Shown piece by piece: positions 38,836-46,995 of a stretch of 46,995 bases of DNA. Within the stretch, counting starts at the first letter, position 1, and each line of letters starts with the position of its first letter. Where the stretch lies: positions 42,799 through 89,793 of IMG/VR virus record IMGVR_UViG_3300030116_001948; one strand, written 5' to 3'. A program made the translations under genes and the position numbers. Source of the DNA: a virus. Under the pieces are notes generated by a model. It was not told where the DNA came from. It saw nothing but the letters and a program-made list of their open reading frames with translations, and searched no databases.

Positions 38836-41312
38836 CTAGCAACCTTTTCTCTAAATACTATTTGTATATCATTTACAGTAAAATCTTTATGTATTGTACC
38901 ACTACTATCTGCATATAACTCAATACCAAAAGAAGTAACATTCTTAAATAATGAATTACTTACTTTTATTTTTTGTGTCTGAAAATTTGCAGTAGTATTT
39001 GTTAATTCTTGGGTTTGACCAGAAACTAAATTATCACTAATCTCTGCACCACTAGCACGTACACCAAATCCTTTAATTAATACATTTTCACCACGTTTGT
39101 AGGTAATGTATATGTTTACAATACTTTTATTAACACTAGGACTGTCCATATCATATTCTTTAGATTTAAACAATACTTGTCCATTAGCTGTAAAAGCAGC
39201 AGGATTGTTATTCCATTTACGCAATCTAGATCCATCATTAGGAGAGTTGGAGTTGCGTTCTATAGCATATACCAAGTCTCCATTGTTTATATTTACAAAA
39301 TTAGTTATATCAGCATCTGATGCTCTTGATACAACATTAGAAGAGTTAGCATTGCTATCAAAGTTTTTACCTTCACTCCAACTTTCTGATTTCATATCAT
39401 ACTTTAATATTTGACCAGACGGATTGCTAATTACTAATTCTTTAGATTCAGGTAAATATCCTATAATACTTTCTGTAAATCCAGCATCTACTGTAGAACC
39501 TCCTAATTTGTCGTATACGCTCGTAAAACGACCTTGCCCTAGCTTAGATAAGTCTAAGTCTAACAAACGTTGACCATCGTACATATAAACGCCTTGTCGA
39601 TTAAACCAGGCAACAAATCCAGGACCAGTTGTTACGTGATATGAATGTTCACATCCTTTATACTCTAATTCTACTTCTAAAAACTCAAGATCTCTTTGAC
39701 AATTTACTACAAATAATTTATTCTTTTTAAATTGTAGCAATTTACTGTTTATTGCAGCTAAATGTATTATTTCATCACCATCTTCTACTGCAACATCTAA
39801 AAAACTATTAGTAGGAAAATAATCAAATTTATTTGGCAAAGATTTCAAAACTCTGTCATTTTTAGTAATTAAATTATTATGTTCATCATAATAAGTAACA
39901 TTACCAGCATAAACTCTTCTATTTAACATAACGCTAGTTTCAAATGTAGTTCCTTGTCTACCAATACCACTTGGTTTTTTAGATCCTGTATATGGTTCTG
40001 TAACTGCCAAAGAAGATATAGCTAAAGGTTTTAAAACACTGTAAGCAGAAGTACTTGTTGCAGTTCCATTCCAACCATCTTCTGGAAAAATAAATTGATT
40101 ATTGCTAGTAGTAATATCTTTTACTCTAAATGAAGCATAATCTTGTTCTCCTCCCAATCTTAATCCTTTTTCGTAATCTACTTCGCATAATAAATACTTA
40201 GCTCCTACATTACCAGTATCATTTGAAGTAGCACCTACATTAACATAATTATTAATTCTAGCCCAATACACTTTAAATCCTGCTACTCTATTAGCACGTT
40301 CACCCATTCTACCAACAACATGGATATATAATTTTTGATTTCTGTCTGTGCTACCAGCTGCCGTAATACTTTGTTTTGCTATTCCTATAAACACTGGATA
40401 AGATTCTTGAGAAATTAATCCATCCTGAGACTTATAAACTAAAGAACAAAATAATCCATATCTAAATGTATGACTTACTAAAATAGAACCACCAGTATCA
40501 TCTGATGTCGAATCAGTAAAATGAGCCATAAATGCCATAGAACCTTTATCTGTTCCATGACTTGGATAACTATCTAGTTCTCCGTATAAACTATCAGAAG
40601 CGGAAGTATCAAATAAATTAGCATTACTTATTTGTTGTACATTATTTACACTGTAATTATCAAATAAAAATACTTCGCTTTTATTTGTTGGATCAAAAAA
40701 GTTAGAAAAATGCAAATCTTCTACATCGTAATTTGATGTATTCCCTTTTAAAGGAGCTAAATCCATATTAGAAGTATCGTATAGTTCTTGAGTATTTGTA
40801 ATTGCATCTGTACTAGTAGTTCCCAACTTTCTTTCATAATTATAATATTCAAAAATTTTTGATTGATTTGTACCTGAAGTTGACTTTGGTATTATTCTTG
40901 TTGATCCGTCAATTGTGTACATACTTATATTACAAGCACTATTTCCATATTCAATAGTTTTTGTAGCTAAACTACCAGTCGAAGTAATATCTACAATACG
41001 TACTTTAGAATCTGAAAAATCATTTATAAATAAATATTGATTAGGACCTACAGATTCGTCATCTACATCTCTATCTAAATTAATATGATGTAATCCAGTT
41101 CCATGTTTTAAAAGTGTTATATAGTCGTTACTAGGACCTATATTACCAGTAAATGGTCCATTTACAGACTCTCCAAATACTGTTAACTTACCAGGAATTT
41201 CATTGTTCATATTATCTGCACGTTGAAACTCATTAGGTGCTAAGTCTCTTGGAGTAGTCTTTTCATTAAGACCACCACTAAAGTTATTTATATTTAATAT
41301 CTTTTTTGGCAT
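38832..41312 (-). CDS. Tail hub / stabilisation-type structural protein (826 aa)
   Basis: ATG at 41312. The N-terminus KKILNINNFSGGLNEKTTPR followed by DLAPNEFQRADNM is the usual opening of podovirus tail hub, nozzle or packaged-DNA stabilisation proteins (P22 gp10, T7 gp12 type). The body is beta-rich with repeated blade-like stretches such as LLQFKKNKLFVVNCQRDLEF, GPGFVAWFNRQGVYMYDGQR and GYLPESKELVISNPSGQIL, consistent with a propeller. Located between the basic miniproteins and the metallophosphoesterase. Structural role inferred. Confidence 0.7.
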   Translation of the reverse strand: MPKKILNINNFSGGLNEKTTPRDLAPNEFQRADNMNNEIPGKLTVFGESVNGPFTGNIGPSNDYITLLKHGTGLHHINLDRDVDDESVGPNQYLFINDFSDSKVRIVDITSTGSLATKTIEYGNSACNISMYTIDGSTRIIPKSTSGTNQSKIFEYYNYERKLGTTSTDAITNTQELYDTSNMDLAPLKGNTSNYDVEDLHFSNFFDPTNKSEVFLFDNYSVNNVQQISNANLFDTSASDSLYGELDSYPSHGTDKGSMAFMAHFTDSTSDDTGGSILVSHTFRYGLFCSLVYKSQDGLISQESYPVFIGIAKQSITAAGSTDRNQKLYIHVVGRMGERANRVAGFKVYWARINNYVNVGATSNDTGNVGAKYLLCEVDYEKGLRLGGEQDYASFRVKDITTSNNQFIFPEDGWNGTATSTSAYSVLKPLAISSLAVTEPYTGSKKPSGIGRQGTTFETSVMLNRRVYAGNVTYYDEHNNLITKNDRVLKSLPNKFDYFPTNSFLDVAVEDGDEIIHLAAINSKLLQFKKNKLFVVNCQRDLEFLEVELEYKGCEHSYHVTTGPGFVAWFNRQGVYMYDGQRLLDLDLSKLGQGRFTSVYDKLGGSTVDAGFTESIIGYLPESKELVISNPSGQILKYDMKSESWSEGKNFDSNANSSNVVSRASDADITNFVNINNGDLVYAIERNSNSPNDGSRLRKWNNNPAAFTANGQVLFKSKEYDMDSPSVNKSIVNIYITYKRGENVLIKGFGVRASGAEISDNLVSGQTQELTNTTANFQTQKIKVSNSLFKNVTSFGIELYADSSGTIHKDFTVNDIQIVFREKVAR

Positions 41313-41442
41313 TTCTAGTTACGTCCATCATTGTCTTTAACTTCTTTACTTTTTTCTTTTTAGCAGTAAAATTATACTTTCTTCTGCTGTTATTTGTAGA
41401 AGTGCCTTTTACACTATCTGATATGGTATTACTTGTTTCCAT
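41284..41442 (-). CDS. Small basic protein (52 aa)
   Basis: ATG at 41442, inside the end of the metallophosphoesterase gene; it overlaps the start of the large tail gene by 29 bases. Sequence METSNTISDSVKGTSTNNSR then TAKKKKVKKLKTMMDVTRNA. Ser/Thr/Asn-rich first third, lysine-rich second. It exactly fills the gap between two genes, and its character fits the other basic miniproteins. Confidence 0.5.
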   Translation of the reverse strand: METSNTISDSVKGTSTNNSRRKYNFTAKKKKVKKLKTMMDVTRNAKKDIKYK

Positions 41443-42196
41443 CTATTACTTCACCCCACACAGTTGTCTTACCGTCAATTATCTCTACAATTTCTACTTT
41501 GAACTCACCATTTGTAAACCAATCTACAATTGCAAATGCGTGTGCCCAATTATGTAATCTACCACGTAGCCACTTATTATCTTCGTGTGACATATTCTTC
41601 AAACATCCTAAAGACCAAGCTGCTATATTACCACCTAGCTTTGTCTGTGTATGTCTTTGAAGATCGTGCGTATGTCCATACATTACATTCTCTCCATACG
41701 TTTCTAAATGTTTCTTTGCATGATACGTTGTTGCAAACGCACCGTGAAAGAAAGCTAACTTACCTACCTGGATAGGCAAGTTATACTCCGTATATTTATA
41801 TCCTCTTTCTTTTATTTTACACGCTTTAAAAAAAGTGTAATCAGAAAGGTAAGGATATTTATTAGCAAAATTATCCAACCAGAGATCGTGGTTACCTTGG
41901 AGTAAATACTTTTCTTTACATCCCACTTTTTTAAGCACTTCATCCCACTCATCCAGTCCATTGTTTACTAACCTTATTTCTTCATCTACTAATGGAAGTT
42001 GAAACTCAAGTGGTGGTAATTTCTTATCTTTATATCTCCAGGCAGATACAGAATCCCACTCCCCCACATCACCAAGATTTACAAACACTTTTGGTTTTAT
42101 TTTCAGTATTGCTTTTTTAACACACTCTACTGCAGCTCTATCTTCTAATGGATAATGCTGGTCTGGTATTACGATACCACGTTTTTTAAGTTTCAA
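41429..42196 (-). CDS. Calcineurin-like metallophosphoesterase, TTG start (255 aa)
   Basis: TTG at 42196 with GGGGG five bases upstream; no ATG fits. The full two-metal motif set is present: D12-x-H14 (IPDQHYP), G42-D43 (NLGDVGEWD), G101-N-H-D104 (LLQGNHDLW), H151-G (FFHGAF) and G174-H-T-H177 (YGHTHDLQ). The enzyme should hydrolyse phosphodiesters or phosphomonoesters; substrate unknown (nucleic acid, cyclic nucleotides or others). It lies in the late block between lysis-type genes and the tail hub, not with replication, so nucleotide recycling or countering a host signal late in infection are possibilities. Confidence 0.88.
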   Translation of the reverse strand: MKLKKRGIVIPDQHYPLEDRAAVECVKKAILKIKPKVFVNLGDVGEWDSVSAWRYKDKKLPPLEFQLPLVDEEIRLVNNGLDEWDEVLKKVGCKEKYLLQGNHDLWLDNFANKYPYLSDYTFFKACKIKERGYKYTEYNLPIQVGKLAFFHGAFATTYHAKKHLETYGENVMYGHTHDLQRHTQTKLGGNIAAWSLGCLKNMSHEDNKWLRGRLHNWAHAFAIVDWFTNGEFKVEIVEIIDGKTTVWGEVIDGNK

Positions 42197-42202
42197 TGAA
42201 AC
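42190..42202 (-). promoter_or_regulatory. Palindrome over the TTG start of the phosphoesterase
   Basis: Read leftward, GTTTCATTGAAAC is a 6-bp inverted repeat centred on the TTG start codon and set five bases after GGGGG. In RNA it could form only a very tight loop, so a protein operator or translational brake are both possible; it may also be chance. Confidence 0.35.
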
Positions 42203-42205
42203 CCC

Positions 42206-42364
42206 CTATTTTTTTTCTAAAGCTTTTTTAACTTCAGCCCAAAGCTTGTCATCTAGCTTATTAGAAGATTTAGCTACTAACCAATCTCCTAAATGCATAA
42301 TAACAGCTTTAATTAGTTTTTCTGTTCCTAAACTAGTTAGAACTTTACCTAATATTGGTCCCAT
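42206..42364 (-). CDS. Small helical protein near lysis genes (52 aa)
   Basis: ATG at 42364 overlaps the preceding stop (TAATG); its own TAG overlaps the ribosome site of the phosphoesterase. Sequence MGPILGKVLTSLGTEKLIKA, then HLGDWLVAKSSNKLDDKLWA and EVKKALEKK. The LVAKS-NKLDDKLW-VKKAL ending is common in small phage proteins of lysis or structural regions. One weakly hydrophobic N-terminal helix; function unknown. Confidence 0.6.
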   Translation of the reverse strand: MGPILGKVLTSLGTEKLIKAVIMHLGDWLVAKSSNKLDDKLWAEVKKALEKK

Positions 42365-42561
42365 TATTTAACCTCGCAATCTTTTTCACAAGCTTCAAGA
42401 CCTTTCACATATCCCTGATGCTCTATGATCATTTGTTTAACTTCTGCTAATCTTTCGTTAGCACTTTGTATTTCTTGTACAAGTTGATTATGCTGCTCAA
42501 CTAAAGTATCCATTTTAGTTTTAGCTTCTTGTTTTAGATCTACTTTTTTTTCTTTTGACAT
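42364..42561 (-). CDS. Coiled-coil small protein (65 aa)
   Basis: ATG at 42561 with CGGAGACATA. Nearly all heptad-like: LKQEAKTKMDTLVEQHNQLV, QEIQSANERLAEVKQMII, ending LEACEKDCEVK with two cysteines that could link chains. No membrane segment. Possibly a virion or lysis accessory; not recognised. Confidence 0.6.
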   Translation of the reverse strand: MSKEKKVDLKQEAKTKMDTLVEQHNQLVQEIQSANERLAEVKQMIIEHQGYVKGLEACEKDCEVK

Positions 42562-42625
42562 TATGTCTCCGTGTTTATTTACATTAATTAAACTTATTAA
42601 ATTTCTATAATATAAATCAATAAAT

Positions 42626-43006
42626 CTATTTTATCTGTTTTTTGATTTTATCAAAAACTTCTCTTTCGTCGAATCTCATTGATATACCTGGCTCATATCT
42701 TTCAATTTCTTTGCCTTCTTTAAGAATAATAATAGTAGGTACAACCTTAATATTCCATTCTTTTTGAATAACTGCACCTATAGCTTTATTCGTTAAATCT
42801 ATTTCTGCTACATAACAAAGATCTGCTAACTTTTCTACTTTAACTCTATTGTTATAGTTCCATGCAGCATTTACTTGTACTACAGCACATTTTTGTATAT
42901 TCAATGCTTGTATCTCTTGAAAACTATCCAAAGATACTGATTGCGATAATAGCGATGATGTAAAGAGTCCAAGACCCAATAACCACGTATTTATCCATTT
43001 TTTCAT
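42626..43006 (-). CDS. Exported thioredoxin-fold protein lacking the CxxC motif (126 aa)
   Basis: The ATG at 43006 with GAGG upstream gives MKKWINTWLLGLGLFTSSLL, a clear signal peptide or membrane anchor (cleavage perhaps after LLSQS). The mature part has thioredoxin features: a strand-turn VVQVNAAWNYNNRVKVEKLA where the WCxxC site would be, ICYVAEIDLTN-like strand, and NIKVVPTIIILKEGKEIERY with the cis-Pro of VPT. The CxxC is replaced by WNYNN, so redox activity is unlikely. It probably acts in the periplasm as a chaperone, binding protein or superinfection factor; inference. Confidence 0.65.
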   Translation of the reverse strand: MKKWINTWLLGLGLFTSSLLSQSVSLDSFQEIQALNIQKCAVVQVNAAWNYNNRVKVEKLADLCYVAEIDLTNKAIGAVIQKEWNIKVVPTIIILKEGKEIERYEPGISMRFDEREVFDKIKKQIK

Positions 43007-43018
43007 AATCAAACCTCA

Positions 43019-43315
43019 TTATTTATTATTCATATCTATAAGTGTTTGAGTAATAGCTTTTGTGTCTTCTTTAATATCATCTACTTTCTCTTCTAACTTA
43101 TCTACTTTATTTTCAGTATTTAATATAGAATCACGAATCATTTGATCTTTCAAATCATACTCCATACGTGAAACCTCAGGCTCTGGTAATTCTTTAGCAA
43201 GTTCTATTTCTGCTTGTAAAGAATACCACATACCTATAATCATACCTATAGTAACTACGATACTAATACCTGTTTCTACAGATAATGTAAATTTAGTGTC
43301 TTTACCTACTTCCAT
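43019..43315 (-). CDS. Holin-like membrane protein with coiled-coil tail (98 aa)
   Basis: ATG at 43315. Sequence MEVGKDTKFTLSVETGISIV with a single membrane segment at about residues 12-32 (VETGISIVVTIGMIIGMWYS), then a long charged coiled coil (TENKVDKLEEKVDDIKEDTK). One-span proteins with this layout are common next to lysis genes and are sometimes called holins or inner-membrane spanins. The lysozyme lies 6.5 kb away, so this is the best but not certain holin candidate. Confidence 0.55.
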   Translation of the reverse strand: MEVGKDTKFTLSVETGISIVVTIGMIIGMWYSLQAEIELAKELPEPEVSRMEYDLKDQMIRDSILNTENKVDKLEEKVDDIKEDTKAITQTLIDMNNK

Positions 43316-43331
43316 TATTATCCCCTATTGT

Positions 43332-43679
43332 TTATCTACCTGGTCCACCACCGCCACCACCAATGTCAGCGTGTTGCCCACCAAAGGTGTGACTCATATT
43401 AAAAGGTGCTGATCCTATATTGTTTAATAAAGTAGCATCAGGATTATCTATTGATGTACTTTGTATAGGATTGTTTGTACCACCTAATCTATTAAATGTA
43501 TCTGCTGGTCCACTATCATCGTTGTTAGGAAAGGTATTTTGTATTCCATTAAAAGAATCTCCGCTACATAAACTAGACAAACTTATGTCTGTACTTTGTT
43601 GTACGCCTGTAGCTTCTCCTAAAGCACTACCTATTGCACTTAGACCTACATTACTTGTTCCTACTGCTGGACCTGCCAT
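43332..43679 (-). CDS. Low-complexity glycine/asparagine-rich protein (115 aa)
   Basis: ATG at 43679. Sequence MAGPAVGTSNVGLSAIGSAL, then SLSSLCSGDSFNGIQNTFPN and a C-terminus HTFGGQHADIGGGGGGPGR. Ser/Gly/Asn/Thr-rich, little predicted order, six glycines in a row near the end. Probably a virion accessory attached to the fibre or tail; function unknown. Confidence 0.55.
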   Translation of the reverse strand: MAGPAVGTSNVGLSAIGSALGEATGVQQSTDISLSSLCSGDSFNGIQNTFPNNDDSGPADTFNRLGGTNNPIQSTSIDNPDATLLNNIGSAPFNMSHTFGGQHADIGGGGGGPGR

Positions 43680-43682
43680 TTA

Positions 43683-43928
43683 CTACTCAGCGTCTTTAAT
43701 TGCTTTATATTCTACTAATTCAGCTTCTACTTCTGCTAACGATGCTTCTAAACTTGCTTTTTGAGCTTCTGCGTCTGCTATAGCAGTATCAACATCTTTA
43801 GTTTCTTCATAATCCATAACAGTAACATCGTTACCATTTGCATTTTGCATAACTCTAGTATGTTTAATTGACACCATTTTTGTTGATGCAGATGTTTCTT
43901 CTGACATTGCACTTATTACTTTAGCCAT
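43683..43928 (-). CDS. Small helical protein after the fibre gene (81 aa)
   Basis: ATG at 43928 overlaps the fibre stop by 8 bases. First half VISAMSEETSASTKMVSIKH then a beta stretch (HTRVMQNANGNDVTVMDYEE), second half an acidic Ala/Glu helix (AIADAEAQKASLEASLAEVE). May be a fibre chaperone or a structural accessory, inferred from position only. Confidence 0.55.
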   Translation of the reverse strand: MAKVISAMSEETSASTKMVSIKHTRVMQNANGNDVTVMDYEETKDVDTAIADAEAQKASLEASLAEVEAELVEYKAIKDAE

Positions 43929-46848
43929 TTAACTTCTCCTTAAGATCGTTTATTTGTTGTTGTTGTTCTTGCACTGCTTTTATTAATACTGAAGTTAGTT
44001 TAGCATAGTCTACAGTCTTATGAGTATCTTCACTATTTAATGTATCTACTTCTACTACCACTTCAGGTATAATCTTTTCTATCTCTTGTGCTATCACACC
44101 AATATCATGTTTTCCATCTCTTTTATCTATCCAATCAAATGATACTGGTCTAATATCTAACACATCTTTTAATCCATAATTTAAATCTTTTACATTTTCT
44201 TTTAATCTAGCATCTGATGCAATGGTAGTTGAGTATGCCACTACATCACCATCAAACAATCCATTACCATTTTCATCTACTCTCATACAAACATCAGTCA
44301 TAGGGGCTGTTGCTGAATTATCTATATCCCCAGTAACCAAATTATCTCTACCCCAAAATAAATATTTATCACTATTTATTAACATACCATGAGTAGTAGT
44401 ACTATTACCACTTGCTTTTAGATATACATAATCACCCAAGTTGCTTGCATAGGCATTATATATAACATCGTGCGTTTGTTGTCCACTGGTCCAAGTACCT
44501 ACATATCTTCTTAAAGTAGTACCATTACTATTTACTTGATATTCGCTAGTTACCCTGTGTTGTCCACTAGTTAAAGCTCCACTTGCGTCTACTCTAAATT
44601 CTTCATTGTTATTTACAATAACTCTTGTATAACTACCTGTTATGTCTATTCTATGGGCACTACTATTAGCTCTTCTTAAAACTAAATCTTCGTCATAAGA
44701 TTGAACAATACCTTCGTCAACCGTAATTCTTTTGTTAAAATAAAAACTTGCTCTATCAGTATTTATATGACCCCAACCACTATTTTGTGGACCAAATTCT
44801 ATATGTCCATGGTCAGTTAAAAATCTATGTGTTGTTCCATGAGCATGATGATAAAAAGCGTGAGTATCATTTACATATAATTCTAAATAATCACTTGTAT
44901 CGCCATTTTGATATAATCTTAAATAATTGTTACTTTGTAATTGCATAGCAAGACTTTCTGTACCGCCTTGTCTTGTCCAAAATCTTAAATGTCCAGCTCT
45001 ATTAGCTTGACTACCATCTGTTAAGTAAGATGATATTCTTGCTACACTATTTGTACCGCTTTGACTATGTCCAAATGTTAAACTTGAACCACTACCAGCA
45101 CTTGTAGCTGTATTTCTAAGTTCTAACTCAGGATTAGAGTTATATCCTAATTTTGCACTACCAGTTTCAGACATTAAGAATAATACTTTACTTGTTGTTC
45201 TATTGTAAAAATATAATTGAGAACTATCTTGTTCTATACTTACTACATCAGCACCACTTCTGGAAAACCTTAACATTTGGTCTCCATTACCTTCTAAATA
45301 TAAAACATCTTGAACTCTAGCATCGCCTGCAACATCTAATTTGTAACTTGGTGATGCAGTATTAATTCCGACATTTTGCCCACTTTCCTCGTTTATAGCT
45401 AATGAACCTCTTAATGAGTTCATTCTCACATTGCCATCATAATGTTCAATTCTAAATTGTTCTGGATTACCTGTTGCAGAAGAATTTTGAGTACTTAAAA
45501 TATAAGAATGATCATAACCTCTTATACGCATAGCAATAGGATTACCACTTGATGTACTTTCGGTAATATTAAATCTACCGCCTAACCCACTTCCGTTAAT
45601 AGCAACTATATCTGCAGAAGCATCTACAAATAACATTTTATCTCTACCGTCAGACTCTACTCTGAAATCTGTATTTAATTGAGAGTCGTTAACTACTACT
45701 TCTCCGTTACCTTCGTGAAGTCTAAGCATATTTCTACCACCAATATAAAACATTACATTATCAGCAGATTCTTCCCAAATATAACTATTACCTCCTCCGT
45801 CTAAAAATAGTTTCTTACCAGCTTTTACCCTTGTGTCTTGTAATAAATCTATAGCAGTAGCACCACCATCAATAACCATATAATTAGTAGTTCCACCACT
45901 ACCATTATCTGATTTAAATATAATATCGCCATCGTCTTGATTGTTAATGATATTAAATTGTCCAGTATAATTATCAATATAAGTATTACTTCCGTCGTGG
46001 TTTATTTGTAAATCTTGACCAGCACCTATTGCTAGTCTTTGATTGTCATAAGGCAATTTGACTCTTGCATTATCACTTGCATCAATGCTAATAGCAGTTT
46101 TATTTGTTCCACCATCATTAACTCTTAATAGTAAATCGCCATCTTGTACATTGTTAGCTAAATATAAATTTGTACCACTATCTTTTTCTATAAAACTATC
46201 TGCTGTACTATTTACGTTAATAACTGCATTTGTTCCACCAGTAAGTGTTAGTTGTCCTCCACCGCCTATTGTTAGATTGTTGCTTGAGTTAATAGTAACA
46301 TTAGATTCACCTCTAATGGTTGTAGAAGAATTACCAGTAACAATTCTATCATTAGCCATATTAGAAATAGTTGGTATTGTATTTCCTTTATAAGAAATAC
46401 TTGAACTATTAAAAGCTAATAGATTGGTAAAACTTCCACCAGTTTTATATCTAAATTTAAATTCAGATTGGTCACTATCATTGTCATTATCGAGGTCAAC
46501 ATACAATCCAAAATCATCTAAATGTAAATCGACAATATCATCTCCATCAGTAGAACCAGAATTTCTTTTTATTCTAAGTTTACCTCCACCTGTACCAGAT
46601 AAGATGTGTACGCCACCATTTAATGTTAGTAGTCCAGTTGCTGTATCTGCAGCATCACTTCTAAGAAATGAGGTAGAGTTAATACCGTCTAAAGTATCAG
46701 CATCTCCACCACCACCAACAGCAGTTATGGTGCTACCTACTTTAGTATATAGTTGATTATTAGTATAATCATATACTAATTCGTATTCATCTATACTACC
46801 TGAAACAGGTGCACCATCACCTCTTTTTATTAATAACTTACTAGCCAT
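43921..46848 (-). CDS. Tail fibre with C-terminal S74 intramolecular chaperone (975 aa)
   Basis: ATG at 46848. N-terminal about 48 residues (MASKLLIKRGDGAPVSG) serve for attachment and match the left-edge fibre. The long body is built of short beta repeats rich in Gly, Asn, Ser and Asp (LTGGTNAVINVNSTADSF, LDGGGNSYIWEESADN). Residues about 868-975 are an S74 domain: TTIASDARLKENVKDL with the Ser and Lys expected for self-cleavage, then DVLDIRPVSFDW, DIGVIAQEIEKIIPEVV, and a coiled coil LTSVLIKAVQEQQQQINDLK. Such domains help trimer assembly and are then cut off. It should bind the host surface. Bases 46097-46848 vary against the left copy. Confidence 0.9.
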   Translation of the reverse strand: MASKLLIKRGDGAPVSGSIDEYELVYDYTNNQLYTKVGSTITAVGGGGDADTLDGINSTSFLRSDAADTATGLLTLNGGVHILSGTGGGKLRIKRNSGSTDGDDIVDLHLDDFGLYVDLDNDNDSDQSEFKFRYKTGGSFTNLLAFNSSSISYKGNTIPTISNMANDRIVTGNSSTTIRGESNVTINSSNNLTIGGGGQLTLTGGTNAVINVNSTADSFIEKDSGTNLYLANNVQDGDLLLRVNDGGTNKTAISIDASDNARVKLPYDNQRLAIGAGQDLQINHDGSNTYIDNYTGQFNIINNQDDGDIIFKSDNGSGGTTNYMVIDGGATAIDLLQDTRVKAGKKLFLDGGGNSYIWEESADNVMFYIGGRNMLRLHEGNGEVVVNDSQLNTDFRVESDGRDKMLFVDASADIVAINGSGLGGRFNITESTSSGNPIAMRIRGYDHSYILSTQNSSATGNPEQFRIEHYDGNVRMNSLRGSLAINEESGQNVGINTASPSYKLDVAGDARVQDVLYLEGNGDQMLRFSRSGADVVSIEQDSSQLYFYNRTTSKVLFLMSETGSAKLGYNSNPELELRNTATSAGSGSSLTFGHSQSGTNSVARISSYLTDGSQANRAGHLRFWTRQGGTESLAMQLQSNNYLRLYQNGDTSDYLELYVNDTHAFYHHAHGTTHRFLTDHGHIEFGPQNSGWGHINTDRASFYFNKRITVDEGIVQSYDEDLVLRRANSSAHRIDITGSYTRVIVNNNEEFRVDASGALTSGQHRVTSEYQVNSNGTTLRRYVGTWTSGQQTHDVIYNAYASNLGDYVYLKASGNSTTTHGMLINSDKYLFWGRDNLVTGDIDNSATAPMTDVCMRVDENGNGLFDGDVVAYSTTIASDARLKENVKDLNYGLKDVLDIRPVSFDWIDKRDGKHDIGVIAQEIEKIIPEVVVEVDTLNSEDTHKTVDYAKLTSVLIKAVQEQQQQINDLKEKLNG

Positions 46849-46995
46849 TATAATCTATTAGTTAGCGTATGTTCCTAGATCTATTGTAACATTTGTCATG
46901 GTAGAATTATCTATATTAGCTACTAAAGCTCCTTTAGTAAATCCACTCATATTACCAGTGCTAGAAGCTGTTGCTGTTGTAGTTCCTAAAGTCCA
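46097..46995. repeat. Right copy of the terminal near-repeat with a swapped centre
   Basis: 46097 to about 46366 aligns with 1 to about 270, and 46720-46995 aligns with 876-1151. The centre (about 46367-46719) encodes LDGINSTSFLRSDAADTATG and a DLDNDNDSDQSEFKFRYKTG-type segment that is absent from the left copy. Same reading frame in both copies. Confidence 0.85.
46858..46995 (-). CDS. C-terminal end of a second copy of the 271-aa fibre protein (partial)
   Basis: The frame enters from the right edge and ends at TAA (46858-46860), giving 45 residues that start WTLGTTTATASSTGNMSG and end TNVTIDLGTYAN. It equals the end of the 1014-1829 protein except for one substitution (N for S, in ANIDNST). 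Its spacing to the fibre start at 46848 is the same as in the left copy. Confidence 0.85.
   Translation of the reverse strand, partial: WTLGTTTATASSTGNMSGFTKGALVANIDNSTMTNVTIDLGTYAN

Overview
The window looks like an almost complete genome of a tailed, probably short-tailed (podovirus-like), virulent bacteriophage. The DNA is AT-rich. Most genes overlap by a few bases or share TAATG/ATGA junctions, and many starts have GGAG/AGGAG Shine-Dalgarno sites, so the host should be a bacterium that uses Shine-Dalgarno initiation. The gene style recalls uncultured marine phages, but that placement is an inference. No integrase, repressor, tRNA, RNA polymerase or DNA polymerase gene was recognised.

Layout. 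Transcription diverges at one place only (12376-12611) and converges at one place only (about 23814-23838). Rightward from 12612 to 23813 run about two dozen mostly small early genes. They include a MazG-like protein, several conserved phage proteins of unknown function, an annealing-protein-like (ERF-type) gene, an SSB-like protein, a primase-helicase fusion with an archaeo-eukaryotic-type primase domain, and a QxK-type nuclease resembling Holliday-junction resolvases. Intergenic gaps in this arm hold strikingly folded sequences.

Leftward from 12375 to 1 come the packaging and head genes (two small coiled proteins, small terminase, a 39-aa protein, large terminase, portal, scaffold, major capsid protein), then small basic head proteins, connector-type proteins and tail-fibre genes. 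The leftward block from 46995 to 23838 continues the same late set: an S74-type tail fibre, a holin-like protein, an exported thioredoxin-fold protein lacking CxxC, a metallophosphoesterase, a large tail hub or stabilisation-type protein, a run of tiny lysine/arginine-rich proteins, a T4-like lysozyme, and a proposed ejection-protein set ending in a 3444-residue protein.

Ends. Bases 1-1151 and 46097-46995 are the same locus in two versions: almost identical flanks around a completely different central cassette of a tail-fibre gene. The simplest reading is a circular or circularly permuted genome of about 46 kb whose assembly broke at a tail-fibre locus with two alleles in the population. A real tandem duplication is the alternative. 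If the map is circular, all late genes form one leftward unit of about 35 kb read from the same divergent control region that drives the early genes.

Points of most interest: the two-allele fibre cassette, the giant ejection-type protein, the folded intergenic elements with branched stems, the large inverted repeat in the divergent control region, and the string of protamine-like miniproteins.
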